The position numbers and the translations under genes are program-made. From NCBI GenBank assembly GCA_030812955.1, contig JAUSTR010000015.1, positions 1-55,598 on the forward strand: a stretch of DNA of 55,598 nucleotides, read 5' to 3'. The stretch comes from Bacillus alveayuensis. GTDB taxonomy: Bacteria; Bacillota; Bacilli; Bacillales; Aeribacillaceae. The notes under the pieces are model-generated. The model was not told where the DNA came from. It did no database searches and was given only the letters and a program-made list of their open reading frames with translations. Positions 18,143 through 26,895 of this stretch are shown here, piece by piece. Each line of letters opens with the position of its first letter. Positions within the stretch are counted from its first letter, which is position 1.

Positions 18143-20623
18143 TTAGCCGATTTTTTTAGCCTTCGTGTATTTAGATACTGGAATGGATGCCCATTTCGGA
18201 TTATTATGATCAATTTTCGCCACAACGATTGTCATATCATCATCAATTCTCCCTGATCTTGTCCGGATAACCTCCTCCATAATTAAATCTGCAATTTCTT
18301 GTGGATCATGTGTTTGCAGCTCCTTGATTTTCCGTTTCATCCATAAATCGTGATTTTCAACATGCTTCGGTCCCTCAAATATTCCATCACTCATCATGAT
18401 TAAAATATCTTTAGCCTTTAATTGCTCATCAACGACATCTACATCAATTTCGTCTACGATGCCAATCGGTAAGTTGCTCGCTTGCACCTTTATTACTTTA
18501 TCACCTCTTTTTATAAAACTTGGCGTAGATCCGACCTTCATAAATTTGCAGCTGGCATCTTGAAGATCAATGATGGATAAGTCGAGAGTTGAAAACATCT
18601 CATCTGTTGTTCTTAAAGACAAAATAGAGTTGACTGTTTTAATAGCAATTTTCTCATCAATTCCTGATTGTAAAATTTTTTGCAATAGCTTAATGGTTTC
18701 ATTACTTTCAAAATGAGCCCGTTCTCCATTCCCCATACCATCACTAATTGCAAGAGCATATTTCCCAGCTCCAAGTTCCATCATCGTATAACAATCACCT
18801 GAAACTAGGCCACCACCTTTAGCAGCATGAGCTACCCCTGTTTCTACACAGTATGTCTTAGCAGAACCAAAGGAAACTTGGCAAAAACCATTTGGAAAGC
18901 TCGCACACTCTTCATGTTTGACAACAATCGTTTCATCTAATATGTCAGAAAGCATTGGTGCAATGATTTTTTCACATTCCCCATGACCATTGCAATAAGG
19001 GATACTCATTTCGAGGTCGACATTTCCTTGCTCAAGATTGTATATTTCGATATGGCCAATTTCTACACCAAAGCTATGTAATGCTTCTAAAATTTGTTCC
19101 TCTTGAAGGAAATGATGTTCCTGTTCCTTTTTCATTTCTTTGGAAAAGTCAGCCATTACTTGTGATACGCCTAATAGTTGTTCTGCCACTAATCTCCTAC
19201 TTTCTTTCACTTGCTTTTTTAATTTTTGATTAGCGCGAAAATAGTTCATTTCTTGTTCCATTACTTGTTCCACCTTATGAGATTTGGAACAATACTTGTT
19301 AAAATCCCGTTTAAGCCTTCGATTCAAATGGTACGTATTTTCTTTATGCTCCTGCATCATTTGCTTCATGAAATGATAGGTTTGATCAAAGTTTTGTGTC
19401 CAACATTTATCTTTTTTGAAGCAAGTTTGACACGTATGCTCTGTTATATTGCTTAAAAATAAATCGGTTTCTCTATCATCATCTATTTCATCATTTGGAT
19501 AAAAAGTTGAAAAGCTTTCGGATAAAGCACGGAAAACATTTGAAAATTGATCAACACGATGTGCGGTCACATCTCGAATTTTCCGAGCATATATTTGCTG
19601 TTCCAATGTATGTTCATAAGTACCTGGAATGTGTTTAGCTAAACGTTCTGTCAACGATTTGGGTGTTATGAGAAACAACATCACTGCTACTAACGATTCC
19701 CATATGTTTGTCCAAATATTAGCCGAACCTTCTCCATATAGTGTTAACAATAAAGAGCCAATTAGTAAGCCGACCGCAGCTCCTATTTTCTTCCCCTCTT
19801 TGAGCAAGCCTCCCAAAAGTCCAGAAAAAGCTAAAAGGCTCATTTGATACAAGTTCCCGATATGTGCAAGACTTAAAACGAGGCCTGTCACAACCCCAAC
19901 CGTACAACCAATACTCGCTCCACCTGTAAAAGCAAAAAGCAATACAACATATCGAGAAAATATGTGTTCAGCCTGTATTTCCTGAAAGTTAATCCCGATC
20001 AAACCTGTCATAACGGATGCTAATAAAATCATAAGACAAATAATTTCTTCAATTTTATACACTTGCTTTATTTTTCTAGCTGAAATAAGAGGAATACTTT
20101 GTAAAAAAATAAGCGTTAAAATAAAGGAAAGACCTGACTCAACAACAGACATCATATAATCATAAAGAGTTAAAAATCCGTTCATAAAATAAGTGTAAAG
20201 CAGCCTAGTGGCCAAAAGTGAGAAAAATACTGTAAACGGTAAAGCTTTGAACCTATCATTGTAGAAAAAAATAGTCATTTTATGAACAAATAGAAATATA
20301 AATATAGAGAAGCCGACAATGATGACCATCTCAGAGGAAATCGTTAAAGCCCCAGCCAGTAATGAAAAAGCAGCAAGTAAAGCTCTATCCTTTTTCAACA
20401 ACATGACCGCACCAAAAAATGGGAGAGCAAATGGCACGATTTCAGATAATATAAAAGCACGTCCTAACAAAAAACCAATAATGACATAAATAAGCCCTCG
20501 GAAAAAAAGGAACGATTGCAGCTTCATACGAAAACCATGCCAAAATTGAGCCAAAAAAGCTTGAGTCTTTTCTAAACTCACTCCCGAAATTGGTCCTACT
20601 AAACTTCTTTCAGTTTTTTCCAT
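18143..20623 (-). CDS. spoIIE: Stage II sporulation protein E, PP2C-type phosphatase
   Basis: Membrane phosphatase that dephosphorylates SpoIIAA and so activates sigma-F in the forespore; it also interacts with FtsZ at the polar septum. The N-terminal third contains about ten hydrophobic segments (roughly 45-330). A central region follows with cysteines (CQTCFKKDKC), then a C-terminal PP2C domain (about 590-805) with SGDCYTMMELG, AISDGMGNGERA, SILSLRTTDEMFSTLDLSIID and DDDMTIVV. The start is ATG 20623 or 20629, GGAGGGAAT lying just upstream. The promoter (20673-20705) has the unusual spacing of Spo0A-activated genes. At about 826 residues the length is normal. Confidence 0.97.
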   Translation of the reverse strand: MEKTERSLVGPISGVSLEKTQAFLAQFWHGFRMKLQSFLFFRGLIYVIIGFLLGRAFILSEIVPFALPFFGAVMLLKKDRALLAAFSLLAGALTISSEMVIIVGFSIFIFLFVHKMTIFFYNDRFKALPFTVFFSLLATRLLYTYFMNGFLTLYDYMMSVVESGLSFILTLIFLQSIPLISARKIKQVYKIEEIICLMILLASVMTGLIGINFQEIQAEHIFSRYVVLLFAFTGGASIGCTVGVVTGLVLSLAHIGNLYQMSLLAFSGLLGGLLKEGKKIGAAVGLLIGSLLLTLYGEGSANIWTNIWESLVAVMLFLITPKSLTERLAKHIPGTYEHTLEQQIYARKIRDVTAHRVDQFSNVFRALSESFSTFYPNDEIDDDRETDLFLSNITEHTCQTCFKKDKCWTQNFDQTYHFMKQMMQEHKENTYHLNRRLKRDFNKYCSKSHKVEQVMEQEMNYFRANQKLKKQVKESRRLVAEQLLGVSQVMADFSKEMKKEQEHHFLQEEQILEALHSFGVEIGHIEIYNLEQGNVDLEMSIPYCNGHGECEKIIAPMLSDILDETIVVKHEECASFPNGFCQVSFGSAKTYCVETGVAHAAKGGGLVSGDCYTMMELGAGKYALAISDGMGNGERAHFESNETIKLLQKILQSGIDEKIAIKTVNSILSLRTTDEMFSTLDLSIIDLQDASCKFMKVGSTPSFIKRGDKVIKVQASNLPIGIVDEIDVDVVDEQLKAKDILIMMSDGIFEGPKHVENHDLWMKRKIKELQTHDPQEIADLIMEEVIRTRSGRIDDDMTIVVAKIDHNNPKWASIPVSKYTKAKKIG

Positions 20624-20672
20624 CCGCATATTCCCTCCGGTTTAATTTTGTTCGAAAAATACAGTTGTCCGT

Positions 20673-20738
20673 ATTATAACGAACCTTAAGAAAAGATTTT
20701 GTCAAAACGGGGAATCGAATTGAAAGAAAAGTTCGACT
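20673..20738 (-). promoter_or_regulatory. spoIIE promoter with Spo0A-type 21-base spacer
   Basis: On the minus strand a perfect TTGACA (20700-20705) and a perfect TATAAT (20673-20678) are separated by 21 bases, not 17. This spacing is known for Spo0A~P-activated sigma-A promoters such as spoIIE and spoIIG. Near-matches to the 0A box TGTCGAA lie at 20700-20706 (TGTCAAA, plus strand) and 20732-20738 (AGTCGAA, minus strand). Confidence 0.8.
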
Positions 20739-20924
20739 ATTTATGTTGAAAGTGACAAGAAACTAAGCATTCAGACAAAGAATGATAAAAGTCATTGGAA
20801 GATTTTAGGGATAGTCGTCATCATGGGGAGAAAACTTCGGCATACTAAGCTTTTTTCATATCAGACCTACTTACATATAGAATGTCAATTTCACCACTTC
20901 GTTGATAAAAAGCCCTTTTTAACA

Positions 20925-20960
20925 TAAAAAATGACCCCTTCAAATCGAAAGAGCCATTTT
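20925..20960 (-). terminator. Probable terminator of the tRNA pair
   Basis: On the minus strand AAATGGCTCTT and AAGGGGTCATTT can pair with several G-U wobbles around an 8-base loop, followed by TTTATG. It lies about 85 bases beyond tRNA-Glu. The rest of the gap 20739-20924 shows nothing I can name. Confidence 0.5.
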
Positions 20961-21044
20961 ACTGCACGACATACTCACTTTATCATGCTAACCATATTCA
21001 GAAAAAATTTAGCAGACAAATATAAAACGACAAAGTCAATGAAA

Positions 21045-21116
21045 TGACCCGTACGGGATTCGAACCCGTGTTACCGCCGTGAAAGGGCGGTGTCTTAACC
21101 ACTTGACCAACGGGCC
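21045..21116 (-). tRNA. tRNA-Glu (anticodon TTC)
   Basis: A cloverleaf is readable on the minus strand: acceptor GGCCCGT pairs with ACGGGTC, the anticodon arm is CCGCCCTTTCACGGCGG with TTC, and the T arm is ACGGGTTCGAATCCCGT. It is 72 bases with discriminator A. The CCA tail is not encoded (TTT follows), so it must be added by the CCA-adding enzyme. It follows tRNA-Met by 9 bases and is probably co-transcribed. Confidence 0.97.
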
Positions 21117-21125
21117 ATATTCATA

Positions 21126-21202
21126 TGGTGGCGGCGGAGGGGATCGAACCCCCGACCTCACGGGTATGAACCGTACGCTCTAGCCAGCTGAGCTACGCCG
21201 CC
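21126..21202 (-). tRNA. tRNA-Met (anticodon CAT, elongator type)
   Basis: A minus-strand cloverleaf has acceptor GGCGGCG/CGCCGCC, anticodon arm ACGGTTCATACCCGT with CAT, and T arm GGGGGTTCGATCCCC. The CCA end is encoded. The first acceptor pair is a Watson-Crick G-C, which fits an elongator rather than initiator tRNA; an Ile2 (lysidine) tRNA would also show CAT, but the body resembles elongator Met. B. subtilis has the same Met-Glu pair between yabR and spoIIE. Confidence 0.93.
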
Positions 21203-21230
21203 AATGCTATCTCTAACAAGCACATATTAT

Positions 21231-21259
21231 ATATTACAGATTTGTTAGATGCTCGTCAA
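21231..21259 (-). promoter_or_regulatory. Promoter of the tRNA-Met/tRNA-Glu pair
   Basis: On the minus strand TTGACG (21254-21259) and TAATAT (21231-21236) are separated by 17 bases, ending about 29 bases before the tRNA-Met 5' end. Confidence 0.7.
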
Positions 21260-21329
21260 TAGAAAAAAATTTTCTGAAATATAAAAATCAGCAAGAAAGA
21301 AAATTTTCTTTGATATAGACTTTGTCTAC

Positions 21330-21373
21330 AAACTAAAATCACCTAGGAATAACCTAGGTGATTTTAGTTTTTA
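21330..21373 (-). terminator. yabR terminator hairpin
   Basis: A long near-perfect palindrome: AAACTAAAATCACCTAGG and CCTAGGTGATTTTAGTTT pair over 18 bases around a 5-base loop, about 23 bases beyond the yabR stop. The T-rich run lies within the 3' arm for minus-strand transcription; on the plus strand TTTTTA also follows, so it may work both ways. Confidence 0.8.
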
Positions 21374-21395
21374 TCTATAACTTAAAAGCAGCAAG

Positions 21396-21773
21396 TTACC
21401 CTCTCCGTGCTCCTCTCCCTCCGCGTCTTGATTCCGTATGGCGGCGAAGTGAAGCTAAACGGTCCTCGCTCTCTTTTAAAAATCGGCTCATTTTTTGCTC
21501 AAAGCTTTCTTTTGAGCGATGATCGTTTCTTCTTGGACGATCTTTCGCTCTTTTAATGGATAAACCAATTTTCCCATCCTTCTCAACATTAATCACTTTT
21601 ACTTCTACTTGATCTCCGACTTTTAAGTGATCATGAATGTCCTTCACATAATTATCTGCAACTTCACTAATATGAACTAAACCTGTTGAGCCCCCTGGCA
21701 GCTCCACAAATGCTCCAAAATTAGTAATGCCCGTTACTTTTCCTTGTAACTTGCTGCCAACTTCAATCGACAT
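21396..21773 (-). CDS. yabR: S1-domain RNA-binding protein (YabR-like, general stress protein 13 family)
   Basis: Small S1 RNA-binding protein, 125 residues. The S1 fold covers about residues 4-75 (GSKLQGKVTGITNFGAFVELP, GLVHISEVADNYVKDI, VGDQVEVKVINVE, GKIGLSIKR). A charged tail ending in an Arg/Gly-rich stretch follows. ATG 21773 is preferred; it has GGAGGAGC upstream and matches the family start MSIEVGSK. It probably binds RNA or ribosomes; its exact role is unknown. In B. subtilis it follows divIC as here. Confidence 0.9.
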   Translation of the reverse strand: MSIEVGSKLQGKVTGITNFGAFVELPGGSTGLVHISEVADNYVKDIHDHLKVGDQVEVKVINVEKDGKIGLSIKRAKDRPRRNDHRSKESFEQKMSRFLKESEDRLASLRRHTESRRGGRGARRG

Positions 21774-21862
21774 AAAAAAATTGCTCCTCCTTAAATCTTT
21801 CAAAAATAAAGTTAAAATAATTTACTTAATTATATAAAAATAAAAATCTCGGGTCAATATGA

Positions 21863-22240
21863 CTACTCATCATCTTCTGGAAGATTAAAAATAATTTCTC
21901 CGTCGTCTGACAGAAAATAATCTCTTCGTGCTAGTTTTGCTATGTAATCATCATCATTTAGTTTGACAATTTCTTTCTCGAGTTCCTGTTGTTGCTTCTG
22001 TAATTTTGTCAGCTTTTCTTCAAGTTTTTTCTTTTCCTCTATTTTTTCATTGATCGCCGAGGCTTGAGAAATAAGTTTTGATGTCATAATGGCAAAAGAT
22101 ACGAGCATAATAACTGATATCACTGCCAACCTTCTCATTAAACCCTTTTTACGTCTTTTTTGTAATTGCTGCTGCCTTTCTTGCTGGATCGCATAGTCAG
22201 ACACAAGGTGAGTAATCTTTTGCTTTTGCTGAAAACTCAT
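21863..22240 (-). CDS. divIC: Cell division protein DivIC
   Basis: Septum-formation protein that partners FtsL and DivIB outside the membrane. A cytoplasmic basic N-terminus (about 1-36) is followed by one membrane segment (about 38-56). An extracytoplasmic coiled coil rich in Glu, Lys and Leu (about 60-96) leads to the conserved C-terminal LARRDYFLSDDGEIIF. At 125 residues it has normal length. AGGAGGTTTATGAGAA precedes the ATG. It closes the yabP-yabQ-divIC group. Confidence 0.95.
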   Translation of the reverse strand: MSFQQKQKITHLVSDYAIQQERQQQLQKRRKKGLMRRLAVISVIMLVSFAIMTSKLISQASAINEKIEEKKKLEEKLTKLQKQQQELEKEIVKLNDDDYIAKLARRDYFLSDDGEIIFNLPEDDE

Positions 22241-22258
22241 TTCTCATAAACCTCCTCA

Positions 22259-22894
22259 CTATTTATGGAAAAATTTCATCCACGTACGATATATTCTCCC
22301 ATATAAATTCTTTATTGGCATTGAAAATCCTGCCAATGTCGTCATAAATCTTTTCACAGATAAACGAAATGAATTCGGAAAGCGTCGCCAAAATTGTTTT
22401 AAAATCCATAATACAGGGGCTAATAAAATTTTGCATAACTTAAAAATGAATTGTGAACTCCATATGATCAAATTCCACAAAAAGATAAAAAAACCTGTTA
22501 CAATCGTTAAAATGATATGAACAAATGCGATGATAGGATTCATAATTAATAATTTCATTGTCTGTTTTATAAAACGATATACAGAGACAACAAGTTTAAC
22601 AACAAAATGAAGAATTTTCATGTAAATGCTTCTTAATAAACTTTGATAAATAGCGAAACCACATAATAATGCTAAAAAAATATAAAATCTCAAAACACCT
22701 TCATTCACCAATAAAAGGACATAAAAAATGAGGAGCCCTTGAACAGCCCAGAAGATAAGGTCGTTAATAAAAACGACCCACCTCACCATTTTCTGTCTAT
22801 TTACAAAATACTTATACGTATCAAGCGCAATACCTAACCAGCTTCCCATGCCAATCATGCTAAGCATCGTATAAAACTGAGTGGTGAGGGTCAT
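22259..22894 (-). CDS. yabQ: Spore cortex biosynthesis protein YabQ
   Basis: Hydrophobic 211-residue membrane protein needed for spore cortex formation in B. subtilis. Several membrane segments are visible (about 4-24, 40-62, 66-88, 118-145), followed by amphipathic aromatic-rich regions and a basic C-terminus. The N-terminus TTQFYTMLSMIGMGSWLGIALDTY is typical of the family. The ATG overlaps the yabP stop by four bases, showing coupling. In B. subtilis it is expressed in the mother cell under sigma-E; no such promoter is evident directly upstream here, so the signal probably lies at yabP. Confidence 0.92.
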   Translation of the reverse strand: MTLTTQFYTMLSMIGMGSWLGIALDTYKYFVNRQKMVRWVVFINDLIFWAVQGLLIFYVLLLVNEGVLRFYIFLALLCGFAIYQSLLRSIYMKILHFVVKLVVSVYRFIKQTMKLLIMNPIIAFVHIILTIVTGFFIFLWNLIIWSSQFIFKLCKILLAPVLWILKQFWRRFPNSFRLSVKRFMTTLAGFSMPIKNLYGRIYRTWMKFFHK

Positions 22895-23196
22895 TTAAAC
22901 AACTTGCTAAAAAACCCTTTAGCCTTCTCCCCATGGTGATCATCTAAATAAACAAGATCATATATTCTACCTTTAATCGAAACAATCCCTTTATCCACAT
23001 CGAGATTTTTCATTTGTAAATTCTCTCCACGAATGGCTAATGGACCCATCACTGTATCAAGTAAAAATTCTTCATTATCAAAGCTTTCAACTTGTTTAAC
23101 TCCGGTAATATCTAGAAACTTTCTACCTTTCATCATGACATCATGCTCTTGCACCACTTGTTTATGTGAATGGTTCCCATCATAATATTGGCTCAT
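22891..23196 (-). CDS. yabP: Sporulation protein YabP
   Basis: Small soluble sporulation protein (101 residues from ATG 23196), required for sporulation in B. subtilis and a member of the YabP/YqfC family. Family segments are HDVMMKGRKFLDITGVKQVESFDNEEF and NLDVDKGIVSIKGRIYDLVY; FFSKLFK forms the end. ATG 23196 is favoured because GGGGG lies 6 bases upstream and homologues start at the same residues; ATGs at 23202 and 23211 are also in frame. It is coupled to yabQ by a four-base overlap. Confidence 0.9.
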   Translation of the reverse strand: MSQYYDGNHSHKQVVQEHDVMMKGRKFLDITGVKQVESFDNEEFLLDTVMGPLAIRGENLQMKNLDVDKGIVSIKGRIYDLVYLDDHHGEKAKGFFSKLFK

Positions 23197-23276
23197 GATC
23201 ATCCCCCGCATTCTTTTAATGGATAAGCTGATTCTAGTACATATGTATGAATTGTGAATGCGGTTTAGAACAAGCC

Positions 23277-23540
23277 TTATTCAGTCATTATTTTTTCTTC
23301 ATTGATAACAGAATATAATGTAGATGCTTCATCTTTTTTCGCCGTCTCCTGTATTGATTCTACACGAACCGTTAATATTTTTTGCCCGAATTGAATGGAT
23401 AGCTCATCACCAACTTTGACGTTCGAGCTAGCTTTTGCAACTTGTCCGTTAATGGAGATTCTTCCTTGTTCAGCAACTTCTTTTGCTAATGTTCTTCGCT
23501 TTATTAGTCGAGATACTTTTAAAAATTTATCAAGTCTCAT
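23277..23540 (-). CDS. rqcP: Ribosome quality-control factor RqcP (YabO), S4-domain RNA-binding protein
   Basis: S4-fold RNA-binding protein of 87 residues. The B. subtilis homologue works with RqcH on obstructed 50S subunits to add alanine tails to stalled nascent chains. The S4 domain covers most of the protein: MRLDKFLKVSRLIKRRTLAKE, GRISINGQVAKASSNVKVGD. The start is fixed at ATG 23540 by GAGGAGGGAGAACA, a very strong ribosome binding site. It overlaps the yabN stop by four bases. Confidence 0.93.
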   Translation of the reverse strand: MRLDKFLKVSRLIKRRTLAKEVAEQGRISINGQVAKASSNVKVGDELSIQFGQKILTVRVESIQETAKKDEASTLYSVINEEKIMTE

Positions 23541-25012
23541 TGTTCTCCCTCCTCTAATTTCTTGGCTTCTTCCCAATAGCTATCCATTTCCTTTAATGTC
23601 ATTTCTTCAAGCTTTCTTTTGTTATATTTAGCCATTTCTTCAATATAGCGGAAACGTTGATAAAATTTATGATTCGTCATTGTTAATGCCTCTTCCGGTT
23701 CAATGTCATAAAAGCGTGCGATGTTTACAAGAGCAAATAGGAGATCACCAAATTCCTTTTTTTGATTTAACGTCTTTTTGTCTTCCCTTTTAATCTCCTG
23801 CTCGAATTCTTTTAGTTCTTCTTGAACTTTTTTCCAAGCTTCGTTTACATGATCCCAATCAAACCCTATTTTTGCCGCCTTCCGTTGATAATGATAAGCT
23901 TTTGAAAGGCTTGGGAGTGCCTTTGAAACAGAATCAAGAATGGATTTCTGCTGTTCTTTCTTTTCTTTTTTCTTTATTTGCTCCCAATTTTCCACGACCT
24001 CATCCGCATTTGCCACATTGACATCTCCGAAAACATGAGGGTGTCGACGTATCATTTTCTCCGTTAGTCCACGAATCACATCATCAATGCTAAAAACAGC
24101 TTCATCTTCCCCAATTTGCGCATGAAGCATAATTTGCAAAAGGACATCCCCAAGTTCTTCAACCATATGATCAATATCCTGTTCTTCAATCGCTTCTAAT
24201 AGCTCGTAACATTCTTCGATTAAAAATTTTTTTAAAGATTCATGTGTCTGTTTCTTATCCCAAGGGCAGCCATTTGGTCCCCTTAATTCACTAATGACAG
24301 AACGAAGTACAGAAAACTGATGGTACAAAAGTCGTTCATCTTTGACAGGCGGTACATAAACACTTGTTAAATTATCTAATTGTACAAAACGATCCAATTT
24401 ATATAAAGGGATTTGTTGAACTTTTTCTTTATGACTTCCTGCAGCTGTTACAACAAACACTTCGTAGTCATAAGGAAGATCCTCCATTAACGTAAGTTTG
24501 ACCTCTGAAGCAATCATTTGGTCATATACTTGACAAATGATTACATGATGACGATATTGTACATGATCCCGTTGTAAATTGTGTGCATCAATCAGTTGAA
24601 ACCCTTCAATGGGGTCAATTTGTAATGAGGTAAACATCGCATCTAAAAAGGATTGTCCACCTTTTATTTCGACATCAATCTCACCCTTTTTCTGTTTTTC
24701 TATTAGCATTTGCATCGTTTTTTCTGCCACCAATGGATGCCCTGGAACTCCATAAATAATATGGCCCTCTTTTTCTGCTTCTGCTATTAGCTTATTGACA
24801 ATTTCATTATATACATCATCAAAACGATCATTCACTTCATAAATCTCATCAAATGTTTCATAATGATTGATCTCGCCCTTAAGATCATGAATTACTGGGT
24901 GATCCTTTGTTCGGAAAAATAGCGGCAATCCAGATTTTAAAACTTGATAAATGCCATACGGCAGCTGCTCTAAATCACCTGCACCTAATCCTACAACCGT
25001 AATCTTTCCCAT
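23537..25012 (-). CDS. yabN: Tetrapyrrole-methylase/MazG fusion protein (YabN)
   Basis: Two-domain protein of 491 residues. Residues 1-220 resemble SAM-dependent tetrapyrrole (corrin/porphyrin) methylases: ITVVGLGAGDLEQLP at the N-terminus and HIIYGVPGHPLVAEKT. Residues about 245-490 are a MazG nucleoside triphosphate pyrophosphohydrolase with two MazG repeats (CPWDKKQTHESLKKFLIEECYE, EELGDVLLQIMLH; GFDWDHV ... EFGDLLFALVNIARF). It probably cleans the NTP pool; the methylase substrate is unknown. The 5' end overlaps yabM by 22 bases. Confidence 0.92.
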   Translation of the reverse strand: MGKITVVGLGAGDLEQLPYGIYQVLKSGLPLFFRTKDHPVIHDLKGEINHYETFDEIYEVNDRFDDVYNEIVNKLIAEAEKEGHIIYGVPGHPLVAEKTMQMLIEKQKKGEIDVEIKGGQSFLDAMFTSLQIDPIEGFQLIDAHNLQRDHVQYRHHVIICQVYDQMIASEVKLTLMEDLPYDYEVFVVTAAGSHKEKVQQIPLYKLDRFVQLDNLTSVYVPPVKDERLLYHQFSVLRSVISELRGPNGCPWDKKQTHESLKKFLIEECYELLEAIEEQDIDHMVEELGDVLLQIMLHAQIGEDEAVFSIDDVIRGLTEKMIRRHPHVFGDVNVANADEVVENWEQIKKKEKKEQQKSILDSVSKALPSLSKAYHYQRKAAKIGFDWDHVNEAWKKVQEELKEFEQEIKREDKKTLNQKKEFGDLLFALVNIARFYDIEPEEALTMTNHKFYQRFRYIEEMAKYNKRKLEEMTLKEMDSYWEEAKKLEEGEQ

Positions 25013-26601
25013 AGCTGTCCCTCTTTTCTTAAAACTTTTTGATAAAAAGGAAGTGCCAACAGTTCTTTATTTTGAAAGGCTTTTGATTTAATGATAATGT
25101 TAACGTAAACGAAAACCCCAATGATAACAGATAACAAAACTTCAATCATAGAAGTCCATCGATTGGTCACTTGTACAAAAATGTCGAAAATAAACATAAA
25201 TGCTTTTACACACCCAAACATGAAAAAGGCGGCTGTAAAGATAATCATCATGGATTTATACTCTCTAAATCGGTAATGACTTCTTTGAATAAAGGATATA
25301 TTTAATAAAGCAACTACCCCATAAGCAAAAACAGTTGAAATCGCAGCACCCATCGTCCCTAATAATGGGATAAGAGTATGGTTTAATCCCCATTTCATCA
25401 AAATACCTGCTATGATCGAAATAACGGGAAGCTCCGCATCATCCACCCCTTGTAAAATAGCGGCTGTCGTAATGGCAATGGAACTTAGTAAAATAGAAAG
25501 ACAATATATTGACAATACATCCGTACCCTTCAAATCAGTAAATAACACCATGTTTAACGGCCCAATGATTGCTACAATACCTAGAGTAGCTGGCACCCCT
25601 AATGCGAAGCAAATTTTATACGCTAAAGCTACTTTTTCCTGAACAAATTGAATTTTTTCTTTTGCTTGTGCGATGGCGGGTACAATAGATAATGCGATGG
25701 AAGTCGCCACAATGGTTCCTAATTGTAAAAGCGGCTGTCCCCTGTCGTAAATTCCTTTTATTTCTTTTGCTCTTACTTCCCTCATTCCACTTTCCGTTAA
25801 AAGACTGTACAAACTAAAGGAATCAACCATTTGTATCCATATTAACAACAAACTTGAAAAGCAAATTGTGGCACTATAAACTAATAGCCGTTTTAAAATA
25901 ACGCCTGCTTCATGAAAAGTGAACGGTATTGATCGAAATGGGTTTTTTAGAGAATTTTTTTTCCAAAAGATAAGCAAAACAAAAAGTGCGGTCATATTTC
26001 CAAGTAATGATCCGAAAATAGCACCCGCTCCTGTTAAGTATAGGTTATACCCATTTTGAGTAAATAAATAAGAAACGATTAAAATAGAGACAACTCGGAT
26101 GAATTGTTCCACAACTTGTGATAATGCAAAAGGCCTCATGTCATGTTTACTTTGAAAATATCCTCTTAATAATGACACAAACGGAAGGGTTAAAAATGAT
26201 AGGGAAATGACCTTTAATAAAACGGATAAATGCTGATCTCCCATATATTGTGCTAAAGCTGTAGAACCAAAAAATAAAAGGATGAAAAAGAGAAAAGCCG
26301 TACCGATCAAAAAGAAAAAGGAAATACTAAGAACTTTATATTCATGTTCTTGGTCATTGTTATGAGAATGCTCTGAAATAATTTTTGAAATCATAACAGG
26401 AAAGCCAGAGGTTGCTAAAATAATGGCAACTCCATAAAAAGGATAGACCTGTTGATATATATAAAATCCAACGTCTCCAACAATATTTTGAAAAGGAACT
26501 CGATAAACCGCACTTAAAATTTTCGTGATCAATGCAGCTATTGTAAGAATAAAAGCTCCTTGCAGCATTAATACATTTGTTTTTTTCTGTTGGACGTTCA
26601 T
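24991..26601 (-). CDS. yabM: MOP/MATE-type polysaccharide or lipid flippase (YabM, SpoVB family)
   Basis: Integral membrane protein of 536 residues with about 14 hydrophobic segments, of the MOP superfamily that includes SpoVB, MurJ and Wzx flippases. The N-terminus (LQGAFILTIAALITKILSAVYRVPFQNIVG) is typical of the SpoVB-like branch. It probably moves a lipid-linked precursor across the membrane; the substrate is unknown. A good ribosome binding site (GAAGGAGAAGGGCG) precedes the ATG. It starts the yabM-yabN-rqcP-yabP-yabQ-divIC series. Confidence 0.9.
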   Translation of the reverse strand: MNVQQKKTNVLMLQGAFILTIAALITKILSAVYRVPFQNIVGDVGFYIYQQVYPFYGVAIILATSGFPVMISKIISEHSHNNDQEHEYKVLSISFFFLIGTAFLFFILLFFGSTALAQYMGDQHLSVLLKVISLSFLTLPFVSLLRGYFQSKHDMRPFALSQVVEQFIRVVSILIVSYLFTQNGYNLYLTGAGAIFGSLLGNMTALFVLLIFWKKNSLKNPFRSIPFTFHEAGVILKRLLVYSATICFSSLLLIWIQMVDSFSLYSLLTESGMREVRAKEIKGIYDRGQPLLQLGTIVATSIALSIVPAIAQAKEKIQFVQEKVALAYKICFALGVPATLGIVAIIGPLNMVLFTDLKGTDVLSIYCLSILLSSIAITTAAILQGVDDAELPVISIIAGILMKWGLNHTLIPLLGTMGAAISTVFAYGVVALLNISFIQRSHYRFREYKSMMIIFTAAFFMFGCVKAFMFIFDIFVQVTNRWTSMIEVLLSVIIGVFVYVNIIIKSKAFQNKELLALPFYQKVLRKEGQLWERLRL

Positions 26602-26738
26602 CGCCCTTCTCCTTCCAGAATATACCTCATGATGCTATATCCAACTTATTATACCATATAGACCCTTTACAATTTTTGTTTAATACGAAATCATTCATGA
26701 AAGGGCAAAGATAAAAGTGATAAAGAGATAAAAAAGAA

Positions 26739-26795
26739 AGGCTCTTTTCTAAAAGATTGTTGCTTTACTATACGATAGCTTTTCGACTGTCAAGC
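26739..26795. repeat. Solo end of repeat B
   Basis: A 57-base match to the left end of the elements at 33001, 47127 and 49292: AGGCTCTTTTCTAAAAGATT followed by the GTTGCTTTA and CTTTTCGACTGTC segments. The hairpins and the right end are missing. It lies just beyond the spoVT terminator. The rest of the 294-base gap (26602-26895) shows nothing else I recognise. Confidence 0.85.
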
Positions 26796-26832
26796 AAAAG
26801 AAAAGAAGGCGAAACCTTTACAGTTCACCTTC
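26794..26832 (-). terminator. spoVT intrinsic terminator
   Basis: On the minus strand GAAGGTG pairs with CGCCTTC (one G-U wobble), with AAC/GTT able to extend inward, followed by TTTTCTTTT. It is about 64 bases beyond the spoVT stop. Confidence 0.7.
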
Positions 26833-26895
26833 TCTCTTTCCTAATGCATAAGCACTTAATCATACCTTATGATTGAATCGATTAGGACAGGCGTC

